Origin: Haladaptatus pallidirubidus
GTDB taxonomy: Archaea > Halobacteriota > Halobacteria > Halobacteriales > Haladaptataceae
Direction of reading: 5' to 3'
DNA: 64,000 bases
NCBI RefSeq assembly: GCF_020700235.1
Contig: NZ_CP085307.1
Coordinates: 496,001 to 560,000 of the forward strand
This document shows, in pieces, positions 24,819-33,317 of this stretch. The stretch's first letter is position 1. Each line of letters opens with the position of its first letter. A model generated the notes under the pieces. That model saw only the letters and a program-made list of their open reading frames with translations, was not told the DNA's origin and ran no database searches. A program made the position numbers and the translations under genes.

Positions 24819-25217
24819 ATGCCAGACGCCGTACAGAAACAACTTCAAGATGAACGGGAATGTGAGGGTCTTCTTGACTGTATGTTCGGGCTGAATGAGC
24901 TCGACAGAGGTATATTTAGACTGTTAGAAAAGAGTCCAGAGCCGCTAACCGTAGATCAAATTGCGAAGTTCATCGATCGGGAACGGACGACCGCGTACCG
25001 TTCGGTTAGACGGCTCCAAGAAGCTGGAGTTGCTGTGCAAGAACAGGAAAGTTGTCCGAAGGGAGGATATCACCATGTGTATCGAGTCTCCGACCCAAAC
25101 GAGATCGCAGATGAACTCCAACGAATGCTCAATCAGTGGTACGCTAATACTGGGCAACTAATTCAGGAGTTCCGGGATACGTATGGCGAGGATCACTCTC
25201 CTGAAAAAAATCCATAG
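24819..25217 (+). CDS. TrmB/MarR-like winged-helix regulator
   Basis: A 132-residue protein starting at ATG 24819. The winged helix spans about residues 28-85: LDRGIFRLLEKSPEPLTVDQ, then IAKFIDRERTTAYRSVRRLQ and EAGVAVQEQESCP. The C-terminus is a helix likely used for dimerisation (ELQRMLNQWYANTGQLIQEF). A cysteine pair C14/C20 in the N-terminus (ERECEGLLDCMF) and another near residue 75 could sense redox state. It is divergent from the CPYC oxidoreductase operon, which it probably controls. Confidence 0.8.
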   Translation: MPDAVQKQLQDERECEGLLDCMFGLNELDRGIFRLLEKSPEPLTVDQIAKFIDRERTTAYRSVRRLQEAGVAVQEQESCPKGGYHHVYRVSDPNEIADELQRMLNQWYANTGQLIQEFRDTYGEDHSPEKNP

Positions 25218-25510
25218 TTCTCCGCTTTCGCCATCCGAGATGTTTCACGCCGCCCATACGCAGACAGTCACTCAATCCTACGCGTATCTGCGACCCATGG
25301 AACGGTTACAGCCGAATATCGAAGGTTTCACCACATATCTGGCATTCAAATCGCGCATCACTCTTCGTCGTGAAGAGCTCTTTGAGTTTGCTTATGAAGC
25401 TCATTGGTGGTAATGTACAATATACCGACGGTGGATTGTCTCGGGGTCAAGCCCCAAGGCACTCGCTTTGTTCCGCCTGTAGAAACGACCAACCGCCACC
25501 GCCTTTCAAC
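25218..25510. other. gene-free stretch, possible IS remnant
   Basis: About 290 bases. The part around 25428-25480 (cggggtcaagccccaaggca) resembles sequence I associate with haloarchaeal TnpB genes, but no protein motif confirms it. No gene is supported. Confidence 0.25.
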
Positions 25511-25954
25511 TCAGCGAGAACGCCATGTCAATAAAAGGCCAAACGCCAACACGAACACTATCACGACATGATAAATGATATCCGGGATGGTTCTGGGGCC
25601 AATTCCAACTATAATCGTCCAAATACCGATGAACGTTCCCAACAGCGCGAATACCTGTACACCAGCGGCAATCGAGAACATCGAGCGCGAACGAACCCAC
25701 GTCATCGCTAAGCCAACGAGCAGAACAGTACCAATCACGCTCTCGGCGATCATCGCTTCTTGGTGATCGTATCCTTGGATGAGTATTCCTGCGTGTACCA
25801 AAGCAGCGGAGAAGAAGGATGCGGCCTCCACTCCAAGCAATGCACGTACCGTCCGCTCCACGGAAAATACCTCGTTCGATTGAGTATCATTTCGCGATCG
25901 AGCCTCTTGCTGGTTCGACGTATTATCTGTCGTCCCGTTCTCAGAGGGGTTCAT
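25511..25954 (-). CDS. small four-helix membrane protein
   Basis: A 147-residue protein from ATG 25954. A polar tail of about 35 residues (ENGTTDNTSNQQEARSRND) precedes four hydrophobic segments, among them AIAESV-like helix 2 (VIGTVLLVGLAMTWV) and IIYHVVIVFVLAFGLLLTW at the end. I do not recognise a named function. It is divergent from the HTH_10 regulator at 26044, a layout that usually means the regulator controls it. Confidence 0.6.
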   Translation of the reverse strand: MNPSENGTTDNTSNQQEARSRNDTQSNEVFSVERTVRALLGVEAASFFSAALVHAGILIQGYDHQEAMIAESVIGTVLLVGLAMTWVRSRSMFSIAAGVQVFALLGTFIGIWTIIVGIGPRTIPDIIYHVVIVFVLAFGLLLTWRSR

Positions 25955-26043
25955 AGTGGTTTCTACGAGAACAGTGGTAATGGTGATGTACTCGAACATG
26001 TTCGCGGCGACGCGGATAAGGTCACTCACCGATAGTACAGTGT

Positions 26044-26691
26044 ATGCCCAGAGCCCGAGTTCGATTCAAACCGCCGGGAAATTCCCTTGGTGGTCCCTTC
26101 CAGCTATCGAGGGAGTATCCGAACGACAGGTTTCGCCTCCTGAGTGCCTACCCAGCCAAAGACGGGTTGCTCGTCGTGTTGGAAGCGACCATGTCGGACC
26201 CAGCGGTCGTTCTCGATCTATTCGAAGATGCACCGGAGACGAGAGTACCGTCCTATAACGTCCTCCATGTGGACGAACAGACAGTCTTGCTGCAGTTCCA
26301 GCTTCCGTTCATCCCTGCACCCTTTCGTGCGTTCCTCACTTCGGGGAATCTGCCACAGCTTCCATACACGATCGAGGACGGCTGGATTGTCTGTGAACTC
26401 ACGACCTCACATGAGCGGCTGTCAGAGTTCAGAGACGAGTTAGCGAAGACGGGTTTCAGGTTCGAGGTCGACCGGGTCACTCAGTCGGTTACTCCAATAG
26501 ACCTCTTAACCGACCGCCAGCGGGAGTTCATGCTCGAAGCGATCGTACAAGGCTACTACGACACGCCACGGCAGTGCTCGCTCACCGATTTAGCCACTAC
26601 ACTGGACGTCAGTAAATCGACGACAAGCATCGTACTTCATCGCGCTGAAGAAACAATCGTCAAAGAGTTCTTCAGCGCGTCTATCGAGTGA
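26044..26691 (+). CDS. bacterio-opsin-activator-like HTH_10 regulator
   Basis: A 215-residue regulator. The C-terminal HTH_10 domain reads LLTDRQREFMLEAIVQGYYD, then TPRQCSLTDLATTLDVSKST and TSIVLHRAEETIVKEF. The N-terminal 150 residues form the sensor-like region, with LLVVLEATMSDPAVVLDLF and YTIEDGWIVCELTTSHERL. It starts 90 bases from the divergent membrane-protein gene at 25954. It is a distant paralogue of the regulator at 6768-7427. Confidence 0.85.
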   Translation: MPRARVRFKPPGNSLGGPFQLSREYPNDRFRLLSAYPAKDGLLVVLEATMSDPAVVLDLFEDAPETRVPSYNVLHVDEQTVLLQFQLPFIPAPFRAFLTSGNLPQLPYTIEDGWIVCELTTSHERLSEFRDELAKTGFRFEVDRVTQSVTPIDLLTDRQREFMLEAIVQGYYDTPRQCSLTDLATTLDVSKSTTSIVLHRAEETIVKEFFSASIE

Positions 26692-26894
26692 ATAGCCCCA
26701 AGACAATGCTCCGAGACACTTGGCCTGACCCGCCTGTAGATACAGGTCGGAACAGCAATGCGCGCAGAAGACAGACGACACAACGCCCGAGAATTGCGAC
26801 TGTGACGGCCTTGGTGACTTCCCGTGCTGGGAATGGGTCCGAACCGGTCGAAAGGAACTGCCGACCTAACCACCTGTTTCAGCTGTTTTTAGCT

Positions 26895-27175
26895 ATGGCA
26901 CGCCAACTGACGGTCTCGGATACCACCGACCAGCGAACGCTGACGGAGAGTGCGGATACTGCGAGTGATGATACCCCCGAGACACCGATGGGCCTACTCG
27001 CCCAAGCACAAGAGTACATGATCGACGTCGCGACTGAGCACTTCCTAGATTTGCCCGTCAAAGCGATCGACTGTTAGGTCTCGCACCGAGTACAACGACA
27101 GCCGGGAGTAATGAAGTACGACTCAGCGACGAATGAAAATCTGATCGCACTTACGTAGATGGCCTAGTCCTATGG
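26895..27175 (+). pseudogene. SprT-like protease pseudogene copy 2, N-terminal piece
   Basis: From ATG 26895 the frame reads MARQLTVSDTTDQRTLTESA, GLLAQAQEYMIDVATEHFLD and LPVKAIDC, then TAG, and goes on VSHRVQRQPGVMKYDSATNE and NLIALT before two more stops. Homologous residues to the stop would be Trp or Tyr, so these are point mutations in an old gene. The piece ends as it meets the 3' end of the BKACE gene, and the C-terminal piece starts at about 27970 beyond it. Confidence 0.7.
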
Positions 27176-27901
27176 CTTGTTTTCTGCCAACATTGAGACA
27201 GCAACGTCAATAAGTTCGCCGTTCCCAGAGGCAGGACGTCCATCAGGCAGGACTGTCGTGTCCTCCAGACCCGTGCGGATAGCATGTCCCCGCGCCACAG
27301 CACGTCGATTAACGGCCCACGACGCAATGCCATCTCCGTGATGCACTTGCTCAAGACTGATTCCAGCTTCATCAAGTGTCTTTTCAATGGCCTCAGCGTG
27401 GACGACTGCGTCATCCGGGTTCGAATCGAGTGGCTCGACCATTGCCCGTACGCACTGTGAGGCGATGTCCGATGCGACGAAGATGAGCGCGTCCTCGAGG
27501 GACAATAGACCAGCCTCAATCCCAATATCTCGTTCATTAAGCAATTCGCAGAGCTCGTGAATTCCCTTCTCACCTTGATTAGCTGTTACGAGATCTGGGA
27601 GCTCAGTCCAGGAAGCAATGAGTTCATATCGCTGTTCCGGATCGGGTTCGATATCCGCGGACGTACTAAGCGAAATCGGGATTCCTGGGCATGCGGATCG
27701 GACTACGTGGAGCGCTGCAGCGCACGGTTCTGGCGCAAGTGTCTCACGGCCGTCCTCATCATACGGGTGGAGATGAAGTGAAGTAGCTCCGGCGTCGACT
27801 GCCGCACGAGCCTCCACTGCAAGTTCTTCTGGCGTGTGAGGGACGGTCGGATGCATACGACCACCGTTGAGTGCTGCCTGCAATGTGATCTGGTCATTCA
27901 T
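27170..27901 (-). CDS. BKACE (3-keto-5-aminohexanoate cleavage-like) enzyme
   Basis: A 243-residue member of the beta-keto acid cleavage enzyme family (DUF849). MNDQITLQAALNGGRMHPTV is the usual first strand, SLHLHPYDEDGRETLAPEPC carries the zinc-binding H-x-H, and GIEAGLLSLEDA with HHGDGIASWAVNRRA hold later conserved residues. These enzymes condense a beta-keto acid with acetyl-CoA to give acetoacetate and a new CoA ester. Substrate cannot be fixed from sequence. It is intact but sits, antisense, inside the split SprT-like pseudogene. Confidence 0.8.
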   Translation of the reverse strand: MNDQITLQAALNGGRMHPTVPHTPEELAVEARAAVDAGATSLHLHPYDEDGRETLAPEPCAAALHVVRSACPGIPISLSTSADIEPDPEQRYELIASWTELPDLVTANQGEKGIHELCELLNERDIGIEAGLLSLEDALIFVASDIASQCVRAMVEPLDSNPDDAVVHAEAIEKTLDEAGISLEQVHHGDGIASWAVNRRAVARGHAIRTGLEDTTVLPDGRPASGNGELIDVAVSMLAENKP

Positions 27902-27969
27902 TAGATCGTTTCCTAATTCGTTAGCGGATAGTATAATGAGACTGTAGGAATTGTCAGTATTGGTTCATA

Positions 27970-28277
27970 GCATACGAGATCACGATTGCGCTGACCTGGA
28001 AGGCCTACCAGCACCACGGCTGGGAACAATTCAGTTCTACTATTCGCCACGAACTCATCCACGCGTGGCAGTACCACGAGTTCGGTGAAGCAGATAACGG
28101 AACTACGTTCACCCGCTGAACCGATTCCGTCGACACCTCTCGGCACTGCGAGCGATTCACCGCGCCAGAGTGGTGGCTCATCTGCGAGGACTGGGGCGGT
28201 CGGATTGCCCGGTATCGACGCTCGAAGACCGTCCGCAACCCAGAACAGTACGGGACTTCTTCAATATCTGCCCAATA
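27970..28277 (+). pseudogene. SprT-like protease pseudogene copy 2, C-terminal piece
   Basis: The frame reads EITIALTWKAYQHHGWEQFS, STIRHELIHAWQYHEFGEAD and NGTTFTR, then TGA, and continues DTSRHCERFTAPEWWLICED and ARYRRSKTVRNPEQYGTSS. HELIH is the zinc-binding motif of SprT-like metalloproteases and is intact here. A stop follows it, and no start precedes it. The segment IALTWKAY overlaps in content with the end of the N-terminal piece (NLIALT), so the two pieces share about ten codons. Confidence 0.75.
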
Positions 28278-28309
28278 AGCTGATGAGATCTTGTATGGTA
28301 CGTTTTGCG

Positions 28310-28756
28310 ATGACAAAGAACATCGAAATTAGTGGTGTCGGAGTCTTTGGCAACGAACGAGAAGAAGATATTCGGTCAGTTAAACAATTAATTGCCGATG
28401 CAGAGCGATTCCAGGATAATCCTGACAAATATAGCCAGCTCCACACGGAAGATACTATTATTGTTAATGTTGCTGGACGGCGAATCGTCGGACGAGATGC
28501 GTTCTACTAAGTCATGAAAGAGGCAGTGAAGACAGCCTTGGTTGACGTTCCAACGAAAACAGACATCAAGAATATCACATTTATCCGCTCAGATGTCGCA
28601 GTAGTTAGCTGCCTCAAACACATCACAGATAATCGGGATATCGGAGAGAAGGATAAATTCGAAGAAGGTTCTAAAGCGAATCAAACGTTTGTAGCAACAA
28701 GAGAGCATGGGGATTGGTCAATAGCTATGGCTCAGAGTACACTCATTCAGAATTAA
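28310..28756 (+). pseudogene. SnoaL/SgcJ-like NTF2-fold gene with an internal stop
   Basis: One frame runs from ATG 28310 to 28756 but has a TAA at 28508. Before it: EEDIRSVKQLIADAERFQDN and EDTIIVNVAGRRIVGRDAFY; after it: DIKNITFIRSDVAVVSCLKH and TFVATREHGDWSIAMAQSTL. Together these make a normal SgcJ/EcaC-type protein of about 148 residues. An ATG six bases after the stop could restart translation, but the two halves alone would not fold. It is a recent nonsense mutant, or a sequencing error would explain it. Confidence 0.7.
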
Positions 28757-28791
28757 GTGCGGGGAGATAACAAGAGCATTCAGATCTACGG

Positions 28792-29232
28792 TTACCGGAG
28801 CGCTCGGAAGAACTCCCGCAGGTCATTGACGAGCAACTCGGGAACCATGGCAGCAAAGTGGCCGCCACGATCGAACTCCGACCAGTGCACGATGTTGTTG
28901 GTTTGCTCGGCATAGCGTCGGATGGCGACGTCCTCGGCGAAGACTGCGACACCGGTAGGAATATCGGAGGGCTGGGGCCACTGGTCAGAGTGGGCATCCT
29001 CATAATAGAGACGGGCAGAAGAGTCAGCAGTGGCGGTGAGCCAATAGAGCATCACATTGGTAAGTAGCCGGTCGCGGTCGACCGCGTCTTCGGGGCGCTC
29101 GGTGCCATGGGTCCACTCCTGGAACTTTTCCACGATCCAAGCTAGGTGGCCGACTGGCGAATCAGTTAATCCGTAGATTATTGCACCAGCACTGACACGG
29201 AACACCGATACGACTGTGTCGATCTCCTTCAC
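28792..29232 (-). pseudogene. epoxide-hydrolase-like alpha/beta hydrolase, C-terminal part only
   Basis: A 146-codon frame: AIIYGLTDSPVGHLAWIVEK, FQEWTHGTERPEDAVDRDRL, LTNVMLYWLTATADSSARLY and FDRGGHFAAMVPELLVNDLR. This is the C-terminal third of microsomal-type epoxide hydrolases, which are about 380-400 residues. It keeps the catalytic His (GGHFAA) but not the nucleophile Asp or oxyanion motif. The ATG at 29232 is internal to the family. It is a truncated gene; the missing two thirds are not next to it. Confidence 0.7.
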
Positions 29233-29320
29233 CTACACTGGCTACTCCGTCACTGTCCACAGCACTGGCGCCGTTCACGTTGCTCCCAGCTAAAAACTCT
29301 CGATGCTGTCGCACCGAGGA

Positions 29321-30157
29321 CTAATCGTCCACAGTTGTATCGGGATCTTGTCGCGGTGGTAATCCCGTCGCCATTAGTCGTCGGGCAATCACTACAATTC
29401 CATTGTCGAACCCTCTCCCAAACACTGCCTTTTCCGTCTCAATCCCACCGGTATCCGTCTCATGCACCGAGCTCACGAGAATCGTGTTCTTGTCGATCAA
29501 CAGCAACCGACTGATCGTCGTGTCGTCGTTGGCCTCAAGGGGTGAACTGTGCAACCACTCTAACCCGGAGACGAACACTTCTGCATCGGGCAGTGCCTCT
29601 ACAATTTGCTCACGAAGCTCCTCGGTTTGTGTGCCAACCAACACATCGAGACCCGTATCGAGCGCCTCTTGGAGCCGTTCAAGCAACCCATCAGTAATAA
29701 CCTCTTCCCGCCCGACAATGAGTACGATCTCTCTCCCGGCGGCATCGATGAGTTGCTGGGTGCGATTTTCAATCGGCGTCACACCCGAGAGCGCCCAAAC
29801 TTCGTGTGTGATTTCCTCATCATCATCCGGAATTGCGGGTTCGATGTTCTCTATCGCCTCGATAAGTGTGTCCGTCCGTGATTCGTATTCTTGGCGTAGT
29901 GTCTCGGCGGCCTCCTCGATCGGCACGGCGCGAAATTGTTGCGGATTCGAATGCTGGATCTCGACAAGCCCTTTGGATTCTAACACTCGAATCGCATCAT
30001 AGACGCGTGTTCGTGGTACGTCGGAGGTTTCGCTGATCTCTTTGGCCGTCCCTTTCGGGAGGCGTGCTAACGCCACGAAACACCCTGCTTCGTATTCTTT
30101 CAAGCCGAGTTGTTGGAGCAGTTCGATCGACTGTTGTTGATTAGATAAGTCCTTCAT
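29321..30157 (-). CDS. TrmB-family transcriptional regulator
   Basis: A 278-residue regulator if it starts at ATG 30157. The HTH is at the N-terminus: LQQLGLKEYEAGCFVALARL, then GTAKEISETSDVPRTRVYDA and IRVLESKGLVEIQHSNPQQF. A coiled coil follows (about residues 75-105), then the C-terminal TrmB sensor domain. TrmB proteins respond to sugars or other metabolites. A longer frame exists upstream, but residues before MKDLSNQQ do not fit the family. The bases around the start codon (30156-30169) are repeated in the loop of the hairpin at 30552-30595. Confidence 0.85.
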   Translation of the reverse strand: MKDLSNQQQSIELLQQLGLKEYEAGCFVALARLPKGTAKEISETSDVPRTRVYDAIRVLESKGLVEIQHSNPQQFRAVPIEEAAETLRQEYESRTDTLIEAIENIEPAIPDDDEEITHEVWALSGVTPIENRTQQLIDAAGREIVLIVGREEVITDGLLERLQEALDTGLDVLVGTQTEELREQIVEALPDAEVFVSGLEWLHSSPLEANDDTTISRLLLIDKNTILVSSVHETDTGGIETEKAVFGRGFDNGIVVIARRLMATGLPPRQDPDTTVDD

Positions 30158-30551
30158 GGGTCCCAACCATTTGCCCGGGAACGCCGGGCTTGTCCATACC
30201 GTTCTGTCGTTGCTCACAAGACAGTTGTTGTTGAAGCCACCGAACTCGCCCAACAGAACTGTCCATCATAAATGAGACTATGCGCGTCAAGACGTATCAA
30301 AGGCACTCATCCCCGAACAGTCATATTGCTAATTTACCAGTGATCATCAGATTTGCCCATATAATCACACACCGTTTTTCATGAATACGCAAGTTATAGT
30401 AATATTATTGCTGATTTCGCAGTGATGACTGGGGTGAGTTCGATGAAATCAGCAATAAGAGATGAAATTTCTACACTCATTAATCAGATACTAAATCAGT
30501 AACCCGAATAATCACAGTAGGGTTAAACAGGATTAGCGCAAAGGGCGAAGT
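30158..30551. other. intergenic region upstream of TrmB
   Basis: About 390 AT-rich bases with no gene. A short inverted repeat CCCGG-gaacg-CCGGG lies at 30174-30188, just upstream of the TrmB start, and could be an operator or a hairpin in the leader. Confidence 0.35.
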
Positions 30552-30621
30552 GGTACGGAGTTCGAATGGGTCCCAACCAATCGCCACTCCGTACCTGAAC
30601 TGCCACGAACGTGGCAGTTTT
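30552..30621 (+). ncRNA. candidate small RNA: antisense loop plus terminator hairpin
   Basis: A perfect 10-base stem, GGTACGGAGT (30552-30561) with ACTCCGTACC (30586-30595), encloses a 24-base loop holding ATGGGTCCCAACCA (30566-30579). The same 14 bases lie at 30156-30169, over the start codon of the minus-strand TrmB gene, and matching extends to 18 of 20 bases. If the hairpin is transcribed from the plus strand, its loop pairs with the TrmB mRNA start. A second hairpin, CTGCCACG-AA-CGTGGCAG (30600-30617), followed by TTTT, looks like a terminator. No promoter was confirmed. Confidence 0.4.
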
Positions 30622-30634
30622 CGATCGTGATCAA

Positions 30635-30946
30635 TCAGTCGGGAACACCAGTGGGTGGCATACTGTGAGTCTCTGTGAGTACTTCGAGTAGCGGTTCGAT
30701 CTCGTCGAATTGTGGACCTTTTGTCACCGCTTCCGCCTCTCGGTTCCAGACGATGATGCCATGATCTTCTAATCGTGGAAGATGGACATGGTGTAATGCT
30801 ATTTTGTGCTCTTGGTCGCCACCGTCTGTCTTCATAGCATTCGGGGATATTGTGAGAGCGTTATGCGCAGAATTGTTTGAGAGTGCACGAAGAAGTAGGC
30901 GTCTATGACTGTTTGAGAGCACTGAAAGTTTGTTATCAAGCAACAT
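30635..30946 (-). CDS. DUF7344-type haloarchaeal protein
   Basis: A 103-residue protein: LSVLSNSHRRLLLRALSNNS, then IALHHVHLPRLEDHGIIVWN and GPQFDEIEPLLEVLTE. The hallmark H-x-H-L-P-x-L-E-D-x-G segment and the following strand make it a clear DUF7344 member with a winged-helix-like layout. Probably DNA-binding or a protein-interaction domain; function unknown. It lies upstream of the TrmB gene on the same strand, separated by the hairpin region. Related sequences occur at 2151, 31758 and 60427. Confidence 0.75.
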   Translation of the reverse strand: MLLDNKLSVLSNSHRRLLLRALSNNSAHNALTISPNAMKTDGGDQEHKIALHHVHLPRLEDHGIIVWNREAEAVTKGPQFDEIEPLLEVLTETHSMPPTGVPD

Positions 30947-31103
30947 GGATTCATCTCGGTAACATTTTATATCGAGTTAAACACCACAGGTTTTACAGAA
31001 CTCTCGTCGTTTGAGGAACCGAGTGAATCGGTGACTAAAGAAATCGTTTGCCTGTTACTCACATTCTCACACACTTCTCACCTCTTACTATCTACTCTGG
31101 AGT

Positions 31104-31594
31104 ATGGGCCGAGGACTGGACAATGTTGATCGCGGGATCCTGTATCATCTCCAGCGCGATGCTCGCAATACAACTACTCAAGAGATTGCTGAAACAGTGG
31201 GTACATCTGCGAGTACGGTGCGCAACCGCATCGAAGCGCTTGAAAACGATGGAATCATTAACGGCTATTATCCCGAAATCGATTATGAGGCGGCGAACCT
31301 TCCTCTTCGCGTGCAATTTGTGTGCACAGCTCCACCAACCAAGCGTGCCGAATATGTCGAGCAAGTGCTCGACGTGCAGGGGGTCATCGATGTTCAGGAG
31401 AGCTCGTTGGGCAACAGAATATTTACATTGAGGTCGTCGGTACGAGTACCCACGATATCACGCGCATTACGGATGTATTGCATGACATAGGCATGACGGT
31501 TGAATCGGCAGAGATGATGCGCAAGCGGCATATCCAACCATTCAACCATTTTCACTTCAGCAATGACATCATTGAGGAAACACCGGAACGCTAA
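31104..31594 (+). pseudogene. Lrp/AsnC-type regulator with a frameshift
   Basis: The first frame gives a good HTH: LDNVDRGILYHLQRDARNTT, then IAETVGTSASTVRNRIEALE and NDGIINGYYPEIDYEAANLP. Near 31397-31410 the reading shifts, and a second frame continues ELVGQQNIYIEVVGTSTHDI and TRITDVLHDIGMTVESAEMM to a stop at 31594. Joined, they make a normal 160-residue Lrp protein with its ligand domain. One missing or extra base explains it. As written, the product would lose the last half of the ligand domain. Confidence 0.75.
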
Positions 31595-31757
31595 GCTAAA
31601 AGCTAGTTGAAACGGCGATACTATCACCCGAGTCTCTCTGACTCTCCCACTCTAACCAATATTCTAGAGATAGAAGGAGTGTGTGGTCCAGCTCCCATAA
31701 ATTCGGTTTCAAATGTTTGTGGGTTATGGCCAGTCGTCGGGTAACTCACCTATATGA

Positions 31758-31995
31758 TCAAGGTGAGGAGTGGTGCGATTTCCTCAAAGTTGGGTCCTCG
31801 ACGAATCGTCCCTGTGTTGGGGGTCCACTCAATATAGCCCTTATCTGCGAACTTGGGGAGATGCGTGTGCTGGAGCTGTGTTTTCAATTGTTTGAGTCGT
31901 CATCGTCTACTGCGACGTTATTTGGCGTGAACTCGTCATCGTCACGGGGATTGATGGGTATATTATCGAACTCACCGCTCACTACAGGGAAAAAC
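31758..31995 (-). pseudogene. DUF7344 remnant with a frameshift
   Basis: On the minus strand one frame reads GEFDNIPINPRDDDEFTPNN and ends VAVDDDDSNN at a stop. The next frame continues QLKTQLQHTHLPKFADKGYI, then EWTPNTGTIRRGPNFEEIAP. The HTHLPKFADKGYIEW segment is the DUF7344 signature. The N-terminus is missing and the two parts need a one-base shift. It is a relative of the intact gene at 30635. Confidence 0.55.
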
Positions 31996-32207
31996 GAGCG
32001 GTCAACGACTCATTCCAAGAAATACGAGCACCACTGGAGAACCATCCTGGAGACAACAGAGTAATTGACAGTTTATTTTCATTTGTTCATATACTCGTAG
32101 ATTGATCAGGAAGGGTATAATATCCTTTTGTTTGATATAATATTTATTAGAATGGTGTATTTGGTAAACCAGTTATGTATAGATAGATCGGAGTCGAATG
32201 TCTACTT

Positions 32208-33317
32208 ATGGAGTTATACGATCGGGTGAGGGATTTGGAATTCACGATCGAGAGTTACGATCTTCACTTCAAGGAAGAAAATAGCTCCGGCGATTTCGCC
32301 AGGGCAAGTGTCGTATTAGATGTGCAAGACGAATTACCATCCGTCCCTACTTTTACTCGCCCTTGCACCCAAATTTCATTATCTGGGAAAGGAATGGAAG
32401 GATATGGAGAAGATGTAACCTACGATCATGTAGACCATCGGACACTCACAAAGTCACCAGCTACACTCCCTCTTGCAGGCGAGTACTCAATAGAATCCTT
32501 CTCAGCCGCACTCAATGAAATAGATCTCTTTCCTGGGAGACCACCCGAGCGAAAAGCCTCCCTGTTCTATCGTCGGTGGGCGTTTGAGAGCGCCGCTCTC
32601 GACCTTGCGCTTAAACAGGCCGGCCTAAATCTCGCTACCATCTTCGACCGCGAGTATGATCCTGTTCGATTTGTTGTGAGCAATCGGCTCGGAGACCCGC
32701 CGACGTTTGACCGGATAGCGACCTGGCTCGAATTGGATTCTAATTTAGAGTTCAAACTCGACGCAACCTCTGATTGGTCGGCTGCCCTAATCAATGATCT
32801 TGCAGCAACTGAGACGATCCGAATCTTGGATTTTAAAGGCCAATACCGAGGCACAATGGTTGATCAGCCCCCTGATCCGATACTCTATCGACAGATTATC
32901 GACCAATTTCCGGATGCGCTCATCGAAGACCCAGTGTTGACTACCGAGACGCGGTTGTTATTCGACGGGGTTGACCATCGAATCACCTGGGATGCGCCGA
33001 TAACAGGAATCCAGAGTATCGAAGAGTTGCCCTTTGAACCCGACTGGGTCAATATCAAACCGTCGCGCTTTGGGGCGCTCAAACCGTTGTTCGATACGAT
33101 TGAGTACTGTCTCGATCACGACATCAAAATGTATGGGGGAGGGCAAACCGAGCTCGGCGTTGGACGGCAACATATCCATGCACTTGCGTCGTTGTTCTAT
33201 CCCTCTTCACCAAATGATATCGCTCCGCGAGCGTACAATCGCCCGGAACCGACACCTGGCCTCCCAACGAGCCCACTCTCACCTCCATCAAACCCATCTG
33301 GTCTCGAATGGCGGTAA
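32208..33317 (+). CDS. enolase-superfamily-like protein
   Basis: A 369-residue protein with the enolase/muconate-lactonising layout. An N-terminal capping domain is followed by a barrel with LEFKLDATSDWSAALINDLA (Lys/Asp pair near residue 183), IRILDFKGQYRG (Asp, near 205), DALIEDPVL (Glu-Asp, near 237), RITWDAPITG, DWVNIKPSRFGALKPLFDTI, and MYGGGQTELGVGRQHIHALA. Metal ligands seem partly kept, but the normal KxK base pair is KxD here. Catalysis cannot be predicted. It is followed by the APC permease at 33750 on the same strand, after 430 bases. Confidence 0.65.
   Translation: MELYDRVRDLEFTIESYDLHFKEENSSGDFARASVVLDVQDELPSVPTFTRPCTQISLSGKGMEGYGEDVTYDHVDHRTLTKSPATLPLAGEYSIESFSAALNEIDLFPGRPPERKASLFYRRWAFESAALDLALKQAGLNLATIFDREYDPVRFVVSNRLGDPPTFDRIATWLELDSNLEFKLDATSDWSAALINDLAATETIRILDFKGQYRGTMVDQPPDPILYRQIIDQFPDALIEDPVLTTETRLLFDGVDHRITWDAPITGIQSIEELPFEPDWVNIKPSRFGALKPLFDTIEYCLDHDIKMYGGGQTELGVGRQHIHALASLFYPSSPNDIAPRAYNRPEPTPGLPTSPLSPPSNPSGLEWR

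Noticed and set aside
25428..25480. Possible TnpB remnant from the cggggtcaagcccc sequence.
   Set aside because: No TnpB protein motif is readable in any frame, so the resemblance is not enough for a mobile-element call.
28508..28510. Recoding of the stop in the SnoaL-like gene as selenocysteine or pyrrolysine.
   Set aside because: The codon is TAA, which is not used for either, and no recoding element is visible.
30555..30585. Sequence gttcgaatgggtcccaacca looked like the T arm and end of a tRNA.
   Set aside because: No D arm or anticodon arm can be folded upstream, and the flanking 10-base stem gives a better structure.
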